Counted from the first letter of the stretch, positions 28,108 through 37,396 are shown. The stretch is 64,000 bases of DNA from Paenibacillus tyrphae (GCF_027925525.1 NZ_BSDJ01000011.1:186001-250000), one strand, 5' to 3'. A program made the numbers and translations. Notes: generated by a model from the letters alone, not told the origin.

Positions 28108-28362
28108 ATGGCTACGATGCTTAAAGTGTTCGATCGTTGGAAAGAATTTTTGGGAGAGCGTGTGGAGCAAGCGGAACGGGCGGGGATGACGGAAGAGACC
28201 ATCTCGCAGCTCGCTTTTCAAATCGGTGAATTTTTGTCTGACAAAGTCGATCCGGAAAATAAAGAAGAACGCGTCCTGAAGGACCTGTGGGACGTATGCG
28301 ACGAAGAGGAACGCAAGGTCATGGCGCGGGCCATGGTCAAATTGGCTAAAGCACATCATTAA
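28108..28362 (+). CDS. ymfJ: DUF3243 family protein (YmfJ-like)
   Basis: An 84-residue acidic helical protein of the DUF3243 family, with EETISQLAFQIGEFLSDKVD and the KVMARAMVKLAKAHH terminus. It corresponds to B. subtilis ymfJ by order and size. Function unknown. Its ribosome binding site is strong but can be sequestered by the upstream 13-bp inverted repeat, so translation may be controlled separately from ymfI. A terminator follows. Confidence 0.88.
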   Translation: MATMLKVFDRWKEFLGERVEQAERAGMTEETISQLAFQIGEFLSDKVDPENKEERVLKDLWDVCDEEERKVMARAMVKLAKAHH

Positions 28363-28381
28363 TTATCCGGCATTGTACGTC

Positions 28382-28410
28382 AGCCTCCTGTCCAGGGAGG
28401 CTTTTCTCTT
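28382..28410 (+). terminator. Rho-independent terminator after ymfJ
   Basis: GCCTCC (28383-28388) with GGAGGC (28396-28401), then TTTTCTCTT. Confidence 0.75.
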
Positions 28411-28436
28411 GTTTCCCGGAGCGGCTGCTTGCCGAA

Positions 28437-28466
28437 TTGGCTTCGCGGCCGGTTTTCTTATATACT
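28437..28466 (+). promoter_or_regulatory. Candidate sigma-A promoter for the lipoprotein gene
   Basis: TTGGCT at 28437-28442, 18-base spacer, TATACT at 28461-28466, about 37 bases before the GTG start. Confidence 0.55.
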
Positions 28467-28502
28467 GGTATAGACGAACGGGAGAAAGAGGTTGAACCGC
28501 AA

Positions 28503-29339
28503 GTGAAGAAGCTGAAACGTTTGTTTGTAGGAATTGGCATTCTGGGTTTGCTTAGCGGCTGCGGCAAAAACATCCCGGAGATTGATCCTGTCTTGCTTCA
28601 AGCCAAATCGTCGATTCTCGTCGTAACGGGACAGGAAATGCCGGACAATGTAAAAGCCGCCCTGCAAACGACACTCGTCAATTGGCGCGATAAAAAGCAG
28701 ACGGCCTTCGAATGGATGGACAACACAACCGCGCTGACCGAAGAACAACTGACCAAAATTAAAACCAGATCTTATGACTATATCCTTGTTGCCGGACATA
28801 ATTTAGTACAAACCACGCTTCCTGCCGCAGCGAACATTCCGGAGCGCAAATGGGTGATGCTGGACGACCAGCTGGCGCGTCAATCTCCTGTTGTCAGCGG
28901 CAGCAACATCATGGTGAAACTGGTCCCGGAGGACCGATTCCGTCAGGAGTGGAACGATTGGGTGGCGCAGCAGCTTGACAATGGCCGGGCGATCGAATGG
29001 GTAACGACATCAGCTTACCCGATTCCGTCCGAATGGGCGCCTTCCGAAGAAGCGGATTATATCAATCTGACCGACGCCGAAGGCTGGTACACGCAATTTC
29101 AATTCCAGGTAAACAGTCACGGACCGTCGTGGATCGGGGTATTCGCCCCGCTGGAAGCGGCACAATTGCAAAGACTGAAGAACATGCAGGTCCCAGTGAT
29201 CAATATGGCGTCCACCGGCATTGAGCTGCAATGGGCAGGCATATTTGCATCCATCGAAGACATGATGGCTAGGAAAGCATGGACGCCGGGGATTCAGCCG
29301 TATTCGAACGCCGAAGCGAAGATCAATAAAAATTTGTGA
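28503..29339 (+). CDS. Putative lipoprotein, possibly BMP/periplasmic-binding-like
   Basis: A 278-residue predicted lipoprotein. The N-terminus VKKLKRLFVGIGILGLLSGCG is a signal peptide with lipobox LLSGC, so the mature protein would begin at Cys19 or so and sit on the outer face of the membrane. The body alternates strands and helices (SSILVVTGQEM, YILVAGHNLVQ, WIGVFAPLEA), resembling a basic-membrane-protein or periplasmic-binding fold, but no family motif is decisive. The GTG start is chosen because the hydrophobic signal begins there and the longer frame runs through a promoter. No transporter genes are adjacent. Confidence 0.7.
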   Translation: MKKLKRLFVGIGILGLLSGCGKNIPEIDPVLLQAKSSILVVTGQEMPDNVKAALQTTLVNWRDKKQTAFEWMDNTTALTEEQLTKIKTRSYDYILVAGHNLVQTTLPAAANIPERKWVMLDDQLARQSPVVSGSNIMVKLVPEDRFRQEWNDWVAQQLDNGRAIEWVTTSAYPIPSEWAPSEEADYINLTDAEGWYTQFQFQVNSHGPSWIGVFAPLEAAQLQRLKNMQVPVINMASTGIELQWAGIFASIEDMMARKAWTPGIQPYSNAEAKINKNL

Positions 29340-29426
29340 CTTTATGCCCTGAAACAGGGAGGATTTTATCGAATATTGTAGAATTCTTCTGTAATCAATC
29401 ACAAACATAGGATCGGAGAACGACGG

Positions 29427-30209
29427 ATGATAGCGGAAACAAACAACGAAATCAAGCAGTGGTACATGGAATACCGAATCCACAAAAACCGTCCGGGGCT
29501 TCTCGGGGACATCGCCTCCCTGATGGGGATGCTCGACATCAATATCGTCACCATTAATGGGGTAGATAACCGTACCCGCGGCATGCTTTTGCAGACGAAC
29601 GATGAAGAAAAAATTGAATTAATGGGTAAAATGTTGAAAAAAGTGGATAATATAACTATAACGGCATTGCGTCCGCCCAAGCTGGTCGATATTCTTGCCG
29701 TTCGTCATGGCCGTTATATCGAACGGGACTCCGACGACCGGAAAACGTTTCGCTTCACCAGGGACGAACTGGGACTTTTGGTTGATTTTCTGGGGGAGCT
29801 GTTCAAACGTGACGGCAACCATGTCGTCGGGCTGCGCGGGATGCCGCGCGTCGGCAAAACCGAATCGATTATCGCCGGGAGCGTCTGCTCCAACAAGCGG
29901 TGGACGTTCGTCTCCTCGACCCTGCTCCGCCAGACCGTGCGCAGCCAGCTGTCCGAGGATGAAATGAATCCGAATAACGTATTTATTATCGACGGGATCG
30001 TCTCGACGCTCCGTTCCAACGAAAAGCATCATATGCTGCTGCAGGAAATTATGGCGATGCCTTCCACCAAGGTGATCGAGCATCCGGATATTTTCATCCG
30101 GGAATCGCAGTATACCTACGATCATTTTGACTGCATCGTGGAGCTTAGAAATACACCGGACGAAGAAATTACATACGAGACGTTCACGGCCGGATTTGAC
30201 GAATATTAA
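29427..30209 (+). CDS. ymfK: DUF3388 family protein (YmfK-like) with P-loop
   Basis: A 260-residue protein of the DUF3388 family found in the ymf cluster. Residues 11-70 look like an ACT-type regulatory domain (YRIHKNRPGLLGDIASLMGM). A nucleotide-binding loop follows, GLRGMPRVGKTESII near residue 137, and FIIDGIVSTLR may serve as Walker B. The function is unknown. The ATG has GGAGAACG upstream. It lies before rodZ as ymfK lies before ymfM in B. subtilis. Confidence 0.85.
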   Translation: MIAETNNEIKQWYMEYRIHKNRPGLLGDIASLMGMLDINIVTINGVDNRTRGMLLQTNDEEKIELMGKMLKKVDNITITALRPPKLVDILAVRHGRYIERDSDDRKTFRFTRDELGLLVDFLGELFKRDGNHVVGLRGMPRVGKTESIIAGSVCSNKRWTFVSSTLLRQTVRSQLSEDEMNPNNVFIIDGIVSTLRSNEKHHMLLQEIMAMPSTKVIEHPDIFIRESQYTYDHFDCIVELRNTPDEEITYETFTAGFDEY

Positions 30210-30249
30210 TGCCCTGTCCAGGTTCTGAGCGTCGGAAAGGGGTGACCAC

Positions 30250-31131
30250 GTGTCCGATCTGGGTCAATTGCTAAGAAAAGCCAGAGTCGAAAAGAAAATA
30301 TCTCTCGAAGACCTGCAGGAAACAACCAAGATTCGCAAGCGGTATCTGGAAGCGATTGAGGACGGCAACTATAAAGTGCTGCCCGGGAACTTTTACGTCC
30401 GAGCATTTATAAAGAGCTATGCCGAAGCGGTCGGGCTAGACCCGAACGAAGTGTTGAACATGTATCAGAATGTCATCCCGCAACCGGAGCCGGAGCAAAT
30501 CGAACCGATCCGCACCAAGCGGACTACCCGCAATACGGAATGGCTCGGGAAGTGGGCATCTAATGTGATGGTCATTTCCTTCGTCGTGCTTATTCTTGGG
30601 GTTATCTACTACTACATGAGCCAAAGCTATACCGGCAACACAGATGATGCGACCAAAGATTTGCCGAAGAAAATTACCGAAAAGGTCGAACCCGCGACCC
30701 AGACGCCCAATCCCGGAAATGCCGGAGCGAATGGAGCTAACGGAACGAATGGAGCGCTTGCGGATAACAAGCCGGTGCAGGTGCCTACGCCGCCCCCGAC
30801 ACCGCCTCCGACAACGGAGGTTAAGCTGGTCAAAAGCGAGCGGGGAACCGATTATTACGCGGTTACGGGTACAGATAAACTGAAAATCGAAATGAAAGTG
30901 ACCGGTGATTCCTGCTGGATCGAAGTCGATTCGCCGCCTGGCGGGAACAAAAAGGTGATCGACTCCATGACGTTCAATAATGGGGAAACGAAAACGTGGG
31001 AATTGACCGATACGGCTTTCTTGATTTTCGGAAAAGCCAATGCGGTTGAGTTGAGTGTTAACGGCTCGCCGGTTGTCGTAGGCGATCAGCCGAACGTGAA
31101 AAAAATTCAAGTCGATATTCAAAAGTCATAG
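30250..31131 (+). CDS. rodZ: Cell-shape protein RodZ (YmfM-like)
   Basis: RodZ couples MreB filaments to the membrane during wall elongation. The cytoplasmic helix-turn-helix is at residues 4-68 (LGQLLRKARVEKKISLEDL, then GNFYVRAFIKSYAEAVGLD). One membrane segment lies near 103-122 (VMVISFVVLILGVIYYY). A Pro/Asn-rich linker precedes the extracytoplasmic DUF4115 domain (about 195-290). The GTG start follows GGAAAGGGGTGA. Length 293 is typical of Bacillota. Confidence 0.93.
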   Translation: MSDLGQLLRKARVEKKISLEDLQETTKIRKRYLEAIEDGNYKVLPGNFYVRAFIKSYAEAVGLDPNEVLNMYQNVIPQPEPEQIEPIRTKRTTRNTEWLGKWASNVMVISFVVLILGVIYYYMSQSYTGNTDDATKDLPKKITEKVEPATQTPNPGNAGANGANGTNGALADNKPVQVPTPPPTPPPTTEVKLVKSERGTDYYAVTGTDKLKIEMKVTGDSCWIEVDSPPGGNKKVIDSMTFNNGETKTWELTDTAFLIFGKANAVELSVNGSPVVVGDQPNVKKIQVDIQKS

Positions 31132-31212
31132 TTGGAACTTCTTGACATGTTTCGCCGGTCGGCTGACAGCGATAACGCTTAAGTTTCCGGCGCATTTGAA
31201 CAATACGGCTTC

Positions 31213-31252
31213 AAGACACGCGAAAGCTTTGTGCTGAGGGTGTCTTTTTTGT
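31213..31252 (+). terminator. Rho-independent terminator after rodZ
   Basis: AAGACAC (31213-31219) with GTGTCTT (31240-31246), then TTTTTTG. It lies just before the start region of yajQ. Confidence 0.8.
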
Positions 31253-31298
31253 TACAATAGAGGGCGTGGAATTTAGAAATGAAAGGGGAGCGGATTTT

Positions 31299-31790
31299 GT
31301 GAGCAGTGAAAACTCGTTTGATATCGTATCGAAGCTGGATCTTCAAGAGATGAACAATGCCATTAACCAGGCAGAAAAGGAGATCGCGACACGCTTTGAT
31401 TTCAAAGGAAGCAAGAGCAGCATCTCGTTAGAGAAAGAAGAACTGGTAGTCGTCTCCGACGACGATTTCAAGCTTCAAAACGTGTTGGACATTTTGCAGT
31501 CCAAGATGGCGAAGCGCGGCATATCGCTTAAAAATCTGGAATATGGCAAGGTCGAGCCTGCTGCAGGCAGTACGGTGCGTCAGCGCATTAAACTCAAGCA
31601 GGGGGTTGATCAGGACAACGCCAAAAAAATCAACGTGTTGATCCGCGATTCCAAGCTAAAGGTAAAAAGCCAGATTCAAGGGGATCAAATTCGCGTAACC
31701 GGAAAAAGCAAAGACGACCTGCAGCAGGTGATGGCGCTGCTCCGAAAAGCGGATCTTTCGCTTGACCTTCAGTTTATCAATTTCAGGTAA
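31299..31790 (+). CDS. yajQ: YajQ-family nucleotide-binding protein
   Basis: A 163-residue protein of the YajQ family, two ferredoxin-like domains that bind nucleotides (some homologues bind cyclic di-GMP). The [20 protein letters not shown] start, [11 protein letters not shown], and the ending [11 protein letters not shown] are diagnostic. The start is GTG 31299 with AAAGGGGAG upstream; a longer reading from 31266 lacks a site. The role in Gram-positives is not well defined. Confidence 0.92.
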   Translation: MSSENSFDIVSKLDLQEMNNAINQAEKEIATRFDFKGSKSSISLEKEELVVVSDDDFKLQNVLDILQSKMAKRGISLKNLEYGKVEPAAGSTVRQRIKLKQGVDQDNAKKINVLIRDSKLKVKSQIQGDQIRVTGKSKDDLQQVMALLRKADLSLDLQFINFR

Positions 31791-31848
31791 GGCCAAAGAA
31801 CGGGTCGGCTGCCTTGCGGAAACGGGTCCGTAAGGTATTTTGCTGCTT

Positions 31849-31878
31849 TTGACACCTTTTCACGCGGTATATTATACT
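31849..31878 (+). promoter_or_regulatory. Sigma-A promoter for rimO
   Basis: Perfect TTGACA at 31849-31854, 18-base spacer, TATACT at 31873-31878, about 55 bases upstream of the ATG. Confidence 0.8.
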
Positions 31879-31932
31879 TGAACCAAACCGTTTAGTAGTA
31901 AAAGGTACTAACCATGGTGGAGGATTTTAGAC

Positions 31933-33261
31933 ATGACAGAGAAAGTGAAAGTGGTTACCTTAGGATGTGAGAAAAACCTGGTCGATTCGGAGATCATGTC
32001 CGGGCTCGTGCATGAGCGCGGGTATTCCTTGGTTAACGAAAAAGAAGAAGCGACCATCATTATTGTAAATACATGCGGCTTTATCGACGCGGCCAAAGAG
32101 GAATCGGTCAATACGATTCTCGATCTGGCGGAGCTGAAGCAGACGGCCAATCTCAAGGCGCTGATCGTATCGGGCTGCTTGACCCAGCGATATAAGGAAG
32201 AATTGATGAAGGAGATGCCGGAGATCGACGGAATCGTCGGTACCGGGGATTTCCATAATATCAACGACATTATCGATCAAGCGCTGGTTGGCCGCAAGCC
32301 TGTAATGGTCGGCAATCCGGTGTTCAACTACGAGCAGAAGCTGCCGAGACGAATGGCGACTCCGCGCTATACGGCTTATGTGAAAATTGCAGAGGGCTGC
32401 GACAACGCCTGTACGTTTTGTAGTATTCCGATCATGCGGGGCAAGTTCCGCAGCCGTTCCGTCGAATCGATTTTGGATGAAGTGGCTCAGCTGGCATCGC
32501 AAGGTGTTCGGGAGATCAGCCTGATCGCGCAGGATTCGACCAACTACGGGACGGATCTGTACGATACGTTCATGCTGCCGGAGCTGATGAACCGGGTAAG
32601 CGCCGTGCCGGGCATCGAATGGGTGCGTCTGCATTATGCCTATCCCGGCTTCTTTACGGACGAGCTGATCGACGTCATCGCGAACAACCCTAAAGTGTGC
32701 AAATACATCGATATGCCTTTGCAGCACAGCGAAGACAGCATCTTGAAGCGGATGCGTCGTCCGGGACGTCAGCGGGACGCACGGGAGCTGATTCGCAAAA
32801 TCCGCGACCGCATTCCGGGCGTATCGCTTCGCACGTCGCTTATTGTCGGTTTCCCGGGAGAAACGGAAGAAGATTTCGAGAATCTGAAATCGTTTATCCG
32901 CGACGTGAAGTTCGACCGTCTAGGCGTGTTCACTTATTCCAAGGAGGAAGATACGCCGGCTTCCCGTCTGCCGGACCAGGTGCCGGACGAAGTCAAAGAA
33001 TACCGCTCGAACGTGCTCATGGAGCTGCAGCGCGAGATTGCAAATGAACGCAACGGCGAGCGCATCGGTCAAGTGCTTGACGTTCTGATCGAAAAATACG
33101 ACGGACGCAACGACGTTTATGTCGGCCGTTCGCAGTACGATGCTCCTGAGATCGACGGGGAAGTGTTTGTCGGCGGCGGGCAGCTTAAAATCGGCGAAAT
33201 TGCCAAGGTCCGCATCACCCACTCCTTCGAGTTTGATTTGTCCGGGGAGGTCGTGGCATGA
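31933..33261 (+). CDS. rimO: Ribosomal protein uS12 methylthiotransferase RimO
   Basis: Radical-SAM methylthiotransferase that modifies an aspartate of ribosomal protein S12. The N-terminal UPF0004 domain (VVTLGCEKNLVDSEIM) binds one Fe-S cluster through three cysteines. The radical-SAM triad is AEGCDNACTFCSIP near residue 155. A TRAM domain ends the protein. RimO rather than MiaB is supported by the GCEKNLVDSE start and by a separate miaB gene at 45062. Length is 442. The ATG has GGTGGAGGA upstream. It overlaps pgsA by four bases. Confidence 0.95.
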   Translation: MTEKVKVVTLGCEKNLVDSEIMSGLVHERGYSLVNEKEEATIIIVNTCGFIDAAKEESVNTILDLAELKQTANLKALIVSGCLTQRYKEELMKEMPEIDGIVGTGDFHNINDIIDQALVGRKPVMVGNPVFNYEQKLPRRMATPRYTAYVKIAEGCDNACTFCSIPIMRGKFRSRSVESILDEVAQLASQGVREISLIAQDSTNYGTDLYDTFMLPELMNRVSAVPGIEWVRLHYAYPGFFTDELIDVIANNPKVCKYIDMPLQHSEDSILKRMRRPGRQRDARELIRKIRDRIPGVSLRTSLIVGFPGETEEDFENLKSFIRDVKFDRLGVFTYSKEEDTPASRLPDQVPDEVKEYRSNVLMELQREIANERNGERIGQVLDVLIEKYDGRNDVYVGRSQYDAPEIDGEVFVGGGQLKIGEIAKVRITHSFEFDLSGEVVA

Positions 33262-33845
33262 ATCTGGCCAACCGGATCACTCTGGCGAGAATATTTCTGG
33301 TTCCGATCATCATGTTATTTCTGCTCGTCAACGTGAAGTTTCCGCACATTCGCATCGAGCAGTTCAGCATTACGTACAACCAGATCATTGCGGCGCTGAT
33401 CTTTATCATCGCCGCCAGCACCGACAGTTTGGACGGATATATCGCCAGAAAACGGAAGCTTGTCACCAATCTGGGCAAGCTTCTCGATCCGCTGGCCGAC
33501 AAGCTTTTGGTGTCTGCCGTATTGATCTCGCTCGTTGAAATGAACAAGGTTGACGCCTGGATCGTCATTGTGATCATCAGCCGCGAGTTCGCCGTCACCG
33601 GCTTGCGGCAAATCGCTTTGCTCGAAGGGTCCGTCATAGCGGCCAGCAAATGGGGGAAATGGAAGACGGCGGCGCAGATTACGGCAATTATCGCACTGCT
33701 CATCAACAATTTTCCGTTTGCGTTCATCAACTTCCGCTTCGATATCGTGGCCAGTTGGATTGCGGCTATCATCACGATTTATTCGGGCTTCGACTATTTT
33801 ATCAAAAACAAGCATGTGATTAATTTTAGCGATCAAAAACAGTAG
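33258..33845 (+). CDS. pgsA: CDP-diacylglycerol-glycerol-3-phosphate 3-phosphatidyltransferase
   Basis: PgsA makes phosphatidylglycerol phosphate, the committed step to phosphatidylglycerol and cardiolipin. The CDP-alcohol phosphotransferase signature is complete: DSLDGYIARKRK followed by LGKLLDPLADKL. Several hydrophobic segments span the 195 residues. It begins in the rimO stop (ATGA). The rimO-pgsA-cinA-recA order is standard for Bacillota. Confidence 0.96.
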   Translation: MNLANRITLARIFLVPIIMLFLLVNVKFPHIRIEQFSITYNQIIAALIFIIAASTDSLDGYIARKRKLVTNLGKLLDPLADKLLVSAVLISLVEMNKVDAWIVIVIISREFAVTGLRQIALLEGSVIAASKWGKWKTAAQITAIIALLINNFPFAFINFRFDIVASWIAAIITIYSGFDYFIKNKHVINFSDQKQ

Positions 33846-33883
33846 GGACAGCCTATTGTTTTTGTGCTGTTTGGAGGCGTACC

Positions 33884-35131
33884 GTGAGAGCTGAGATCAT
33901 AGCCGTCGGCACCGAGCTGCTGATGGGACAAATCGTAAATACGAATGCGCAGTACTTAGCCAAAGGCCTTGCGGATATCGGCGTGGGCGTTTATTTCCAG
34001 ACGGTCGTCGGCGACAACGTCTCGCGGATCAAAGAGTCGCTGCATATCGCCAAAGGCCGTGCGGATCTCATCATTTGCACGGGCGGACTCGGACCGACGC
34101 AGGACGATTTGACGAAGGACGTGCTGAGCGAGGTGCTCGGACAAAAGCTTGTCATTCATGAGCCTTCGATGAACACAATGACCGAGATGTTCCAGCGGCG
34201 GAGCATCCCGATGGTGGAAAGCAATGCGCGGCAGGCGCTGATGCCGGAGCTAAGCGATCCGCTGCCGAACGACACAGGGCTTGCTGTAGGCGTGGCGGTG
34301 ACGCACGAGGGCACGCACTATATTTTGCTTCCCGGCCCGCCCAAAGAAATGAAGCCGATGTTCGACCGGTATGCCAAGCCTTGGATTGAATCCAAGCTGG
34401 ACCACGTACAGCCGCTTTACTCGATCATGCTGAAGTTCGCGGGGATCGGAGAGTCGGCGCTGGAGCATGCCTTGATCGATTTGATCGAAGCCCAGACGGA
34501 CCCGACCATCGCTCCTTATGCCAAAGAGGGCGAGGTGGCGATCCGGCTTACGACGCGCGCTTCTTCGCCTGACGAAGCGATGACCAGACTGCGTCCGCTG
34601 GAAGCGGAAATCCGGGGCCGGCTGGACGAGCATATTTACGCGGCGGAGGACATCACCCTCGAGCAGCAGGTGCTGCGTATGCTTGCGGAGAGCGGGCAAA
34701 AGCTTGCCGTAGCCGAGAGCTGCACGGGGGGCTTGCTCAGCGATCTGCTGACAGCCGTTCCGGGGAGCTCGCAATCGTTTTTGGGCGGCGTCATTTGTTA
34801 CTCCTCGGCATTAAAGCATAAGCTGCTCGGCGTGCCGATGGAGATGTTGGAAGGACTGGGCGCACCCGGTGCCGTTAGCGAGGAGACCGCGGCGGAACTT
34901 GCGCGGAACACGCTTCGTCTGCTTGAAGCGGACGTTGCCGTGTCGATTACCGGCGTCGCTGGGCCGGGCGAGTCGGAAGGCAAGCCGGTAGGTTTGGTCT
35001 ACGTAGGTCTCGCGCACCGGAACGGCCAAGCCTTCGCCGTCAAGCTCCAGCTGTCCGGCAACCGCGAAACGATCAAGCTGCGGGCAGCGAAAAGCGCACT
35101 CTATCATTTGTGGATAACGATAAAATCGTAG
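33884..35131 (+). CDS. cinA: CinA-family competence/damage-inducible protein
   Basis: Two-domain protein of 415 residues. The N-terminal MoeA/Mog-like (COG1058) domain has EIIAVGTELLMGQIVNTNAQ and GGLGPTQDDLTKD; this half has pyrophosphatase activity in studied homologues. The C-terminal nicotinamide-nucleotide amidase (PncC-like) domain has LAVAESCTGGLLSDLLT and SITGVAGPGESEGKPVG. The start is GTG 33884 with TTGGAGGCG before it. In B. subtilis cinA is upstream of recA and co-expressed in competence; here a terminator and a separate recA promoter lie between them. Confidence 0.95.
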   Translation: MRAEIIAVGTELLMGQIVNTNAQYLAKGLADIGVGVYFQTVVGDNVSRIKESLHIAKGRADLIICTGGLGPTQDDLTKDVLSEVLGQKLVIHEPSMNTMTEMFQRRSIPMVESNARQALMPELSDPLPNDTGLAVGVAVTHEGTHYILLPGPPKEMKPMFDRYAKPWIESKLDHVQPLYSIMLKFAGIGESALEHALIDLIEAQTDPTIAPYAKEGEVAIRLTTRASSPDEAMTRLRPLEAEIRGRLDEHIYAAEDITLEQQVLRMLAESGQKLAVAESCTGGLLSDLLTAVPGSSQSFLGGVICYSSALKHKLLGVPMEMLEGLGAPGAVSEETAAELARNTLRLLEADVAVSITGVAGPGESEGKPVGLVYVGLAHRNGQAFAVKLQLSGNRETIKLRAAKSALYHLWITIKS

Positions 35132-35175
35132 TTGCCAGAATACCCAGAATAAAGTATAATAGATGTTAGCGGAAG

Positions 35176-35215
35176 AACCGTAACATTTTTGAACCAAACG
35201 TGTTACGGTTTTTCT
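35176..35215 (+). terminator. Rho-independent terminator after cinA
   Basis: AACCGTAACA (35176-35185) pairs perfectly with TGTTACGGTT (35201-35210), followed by TTTTCTTTT. Confidence 0.9.
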
Positions 35216-35228
35216 TTTGCCAAGCAAG

Positions 35229-35242
35229 CGAATGTATGTTCG
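35229..35242 (+). promoter_or_regulatory. LexA (SOS) box upstream of recA
   Basis: CGAATGTATGTTCG matches the Bacillota SOS box CGAACRNRYGTTYG except at position 5. It lies 10 bases upstream of the recA -35 region. Confidence 0.8.
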
Positions 35243-35251
35243 GAAAAATGC

Positions 35252-35280
35252 TTGTCAGCCGATTCAAAACACGGTAATAT
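35252..35280 (+). promoter_or_regulatory. Sigma-A promoter for recA
   Basis: TTGTCA at 35252-35257, 17-base spacer, TAATAT at 35275-35280, directly downstream of the LexA box. Confidence 0.8.
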
Positions 35281-35316
35281 GGTATCAGCAGATAAATCAA
35301 AAAGGACGTGATTCTT

Positions 35317-36372
35317 TTGTCAGATCGGCGCGCAGCCTTGGAAAATGCCCTTCGTCAAATTGAAAAGCAATTCGGGAAAGGTTCGATCATGAAATTGGGC
35401 GAATCGACCCATATGCAGGTAGAGACGATCCCGAGCGGTTCGCTGGCCTTGGATATTGCCCTGGGCATCGGCGGATTTCCGCGAGGTAGAATTATAGAGG
35501 TATACGGACCGGAATCGTCCGGTAAAACGACGGTAGCGCTTCATGCCATCTCCGAGGTTCAGAAAGCCGGCGGTACCGCGGCGTTCATCGATGCGGAGCA
35601 CGCGCTGGACCCGTTGTATGCGAGCAAGCTCGGCATTAATATCGACGAGCTGTTGCTCTCCCAGCCCGATACGGGTGAGCAGGCGCTTGAAATTGCGGAA
35701 GCGCTGGTACGTAGCGGCGCGGTTGACATCATCGTCATCGACTCGGTTGCGGCTCTCGTACCGAAGGCCGAAATCGAAGGCGAGATGGGGGACTCCCACG
35801 TCGGCTTGCAAGCCCGCCTTATGTCGCAGGCGCTGCGGAAGTTATCTGGGGCGATCAACAAGTCGAAAACGATTGCTATCTTTATCAACCAATTGCGCGA
35901 GAAAGTCGGCGTCATGTTCGGAAACCCGGAAACGACTCCAGGGGGCCGCGCGCTCAAGTTTTATTCGTCCGTTCGGCTTGACGTACGCCGCGTAGAGACG
36001 ATTAAGCAGGGCAATGATATGGTCGGTAACCGGACCCGGATCAAAGTCGTCAAGAACAAAGTAGCGCCTCCGTTCAAGCAAGCGGATATCGATATTATGT
36101 ACGGTGAAGGCATCTCCAGGGAAGGCAGTATCGTCGATATCGCCACCGAGATGGATGTCATCCAGAAGAGCGGCGCATGGTATTCTTACAATAACGACCG
36201 CCTCGGCCAAGGACGTGAAAATGCGAAGCAGTTCCTGAAGGAAAATCCGCATATCGCCGATACCATCGAGAAGAAAATTCGTGAGAACAGCAACCTGATT
36301 CCGGTAGTGGGGCCGAATACGGATGACCACGAAGAAGAGGAAGAATTGGCGCTGTTTGAAGAGAAAGAATAA
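35317..36372 (+). CDS. recA: Recombinase A
   Basis: RecA forms filaments on single-stranded DNA, drives strand exchange, and activates LexA cleavage. Walker [14 protein letters not shown] is near residue 65, and the [28 protein letters not shown] region with loop L1 and the later [17 protein letters not shown] (L2) are intact. The C-terminus is acidic. The start is TTG 35317, ten bases after AAAGGA; GTG 35308 is too close to that site. Length 351. A LexA box and its own promoter indicate SOS control. Confidence 0.98.
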   Translation: MSDRRAALENALRQIEKQFGKGSIMKLGESTHMQVETIPSGSLALDIALGIGGFPRGRIIEVYGPESSGKTTVALHAISEVQKAGGTAAFIDAEHALDPLYASKLGINIDELLLSQPDTGEQALEIAEALVRSGAVDIIVIDSVAALVPKAEIEGEMGDSHVGLQARLMSQALRKLSGAINKSKTIAIFINQLREKVGVMFGNPETTPGGRALKFYSSVRLDVRRVETIKQGNDMVGNRTRIKVVKNKVAPPFKQADIDIMYGEGISREGSIVDIATEMDVIQKSGAWYSYNNDRLGQGRENAKQFLKENPHIADTIEKKIRENSNLIPVVGPNTDDHEEEEELALFEEKE

Positions 36373-36379
36373 ACGTTCC

Positions 36380-36418
36380 GGCACCTTTAATCCCGATTAA
36401 AGGTGCCTTTGCCATTTT
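36380..36418 (+). terminator. Terminator-like stem between recA and recX
   Basis: GGCACCTTTAAT (36380-36391) pairs perfectly over 12 bp with ATTAAAGGTGCC (36396-36407), four-base loop. The following TTTGCCATTTT is a weak U-tract, so read-through into recX is likely. Confidence 0.65.
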
Positions 36419-36438
36419 CAAGGGAGGTACTTGGATTC

Positions 36439-37146
36439 ATGACCGAACAGGAAAGGCCGCCGCTTCAATCGGGGCAGATTACGAAGGTGGAACGACAGCG
36501 CAGGGGGCCGCACCGTTATAACATTTATATCGACGAGACCTTTGCGTTTTCGGTCCATGAGGACTTGATGATCAAGTACAGGCTGCTCAAAGGTGAAGCC
36601 GTCGAAGCGGCGCAGCTTGAGCAGATTTTGGCCGAGGACGAAGCGCATAAAGCTTACTTGGATGCGATCCGTCTGCTGTCCAGCCGGCTCCGGTCCGAAC
36701 ACGAGATGAAGGCCCGGCTGAAGCAAAAAGGGTATACGCCGGAAATCACGGCTTCGACGGTCGAGCGTCTGGCGAAGGAAGGCTACTTGAACGACGAACA
36801 ATTTGCCGAGCAGTTGGCCAAACAGCGCCTCGAATCGCAAAAAAAAGGACGGCACTGGATCAAGCAGGAGCTGCAGCAAAAAGGGATTCGCAAAGATCAT
36901 ATTCAAGCGGCGATGGAGCAGGTGGACGAAGAAACGGAATTTGCGATGGCCTACAGTCTTGCGTCGAAACGGTATCGTTCGGAGCTGGAGAAAGATCCGG
37001 TGAAGGCAAGGCGGAAAATTGCCGGCTTCCTGCAGCGCCGGGGTTATCCGGGGATGGTCGTTAGCAAAGTGCTGGCGCGTTTGCCTCGAAAAGGACCGGA
37101 AGGGGATTGGGATGAAGAGATGTTCCCGGAGGACGAGCAATTCTAG
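36439..37146 (+). CDS. recX: Regulatory protein RecX
   Basis: RecX binds and modulates RecA filaments. The 235-residue protein is made of repeated three-helix units, with YLDAIRLLSSRLRSEHEMKA, GYLNDEQFAEQLAKQRLES and KGIRKDHIQAAMEQVDEE as recognisable repeats. ATG 36439 follows AGGGAGGTA; the earlier in-frame ATG at 36403 lies inside the hairpin after recA. It is close behind recA and partly insulated by that hairpin, the common way to give less RecX than RecA. Confidence 0.9.
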   Translation: MTEQERPPLQSGQITKVERQRRGPHRYNIYIDETFAFSVHEDLMIKYRLLKGEAVEAAQLEQILAEDEAHKAYLDAIRLLSSRLRSEHEMKARLKQKGYTPEITASTVERLAKEGYLNDEQFAEQLAKQRLESQKKGRHWIKQELQQKGIRKDHIQAAMEQVDEETEFAMAYSLASKRYRSELEKDPVKARRKIAGFLQRRGYPGMVVSKVLARLPRKGPEGDWDEEMFPEDEQF

Positions 37147-37203
37147 AATATGGAAAACGTAATCATGCACGCACGGAATATCGATTCATTCGGACCGAAC
37201 ACC

Positions 37204-37233
37204 TTGACAAGCTTCTTTATCAAAAGATAAAAT
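37204..37233 (+). promoter_or_regulatory. Sigma-A promoter for rny
   Basis: Perfect TTGACA at 37204-37209, 18-base spacer, TAAAAT at 37228-37233. About 165 bases of leader precede the rny start. Confidence 0.75.
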
Positions 37234-37396
37234 AATCATGTAAACGCGATACACAGAATCTTCCTGAGCAGCCTGAGGGAGATTCGAACAAAGTAAAATC
37301 GCCAATTTTTACTTTTTACTAGTGCTTGTAGAATGGATCAAACAACCTGATTATCCCAAGCTTACCCCTTGGAGAAACAACGAGGAGGTGAACTGG

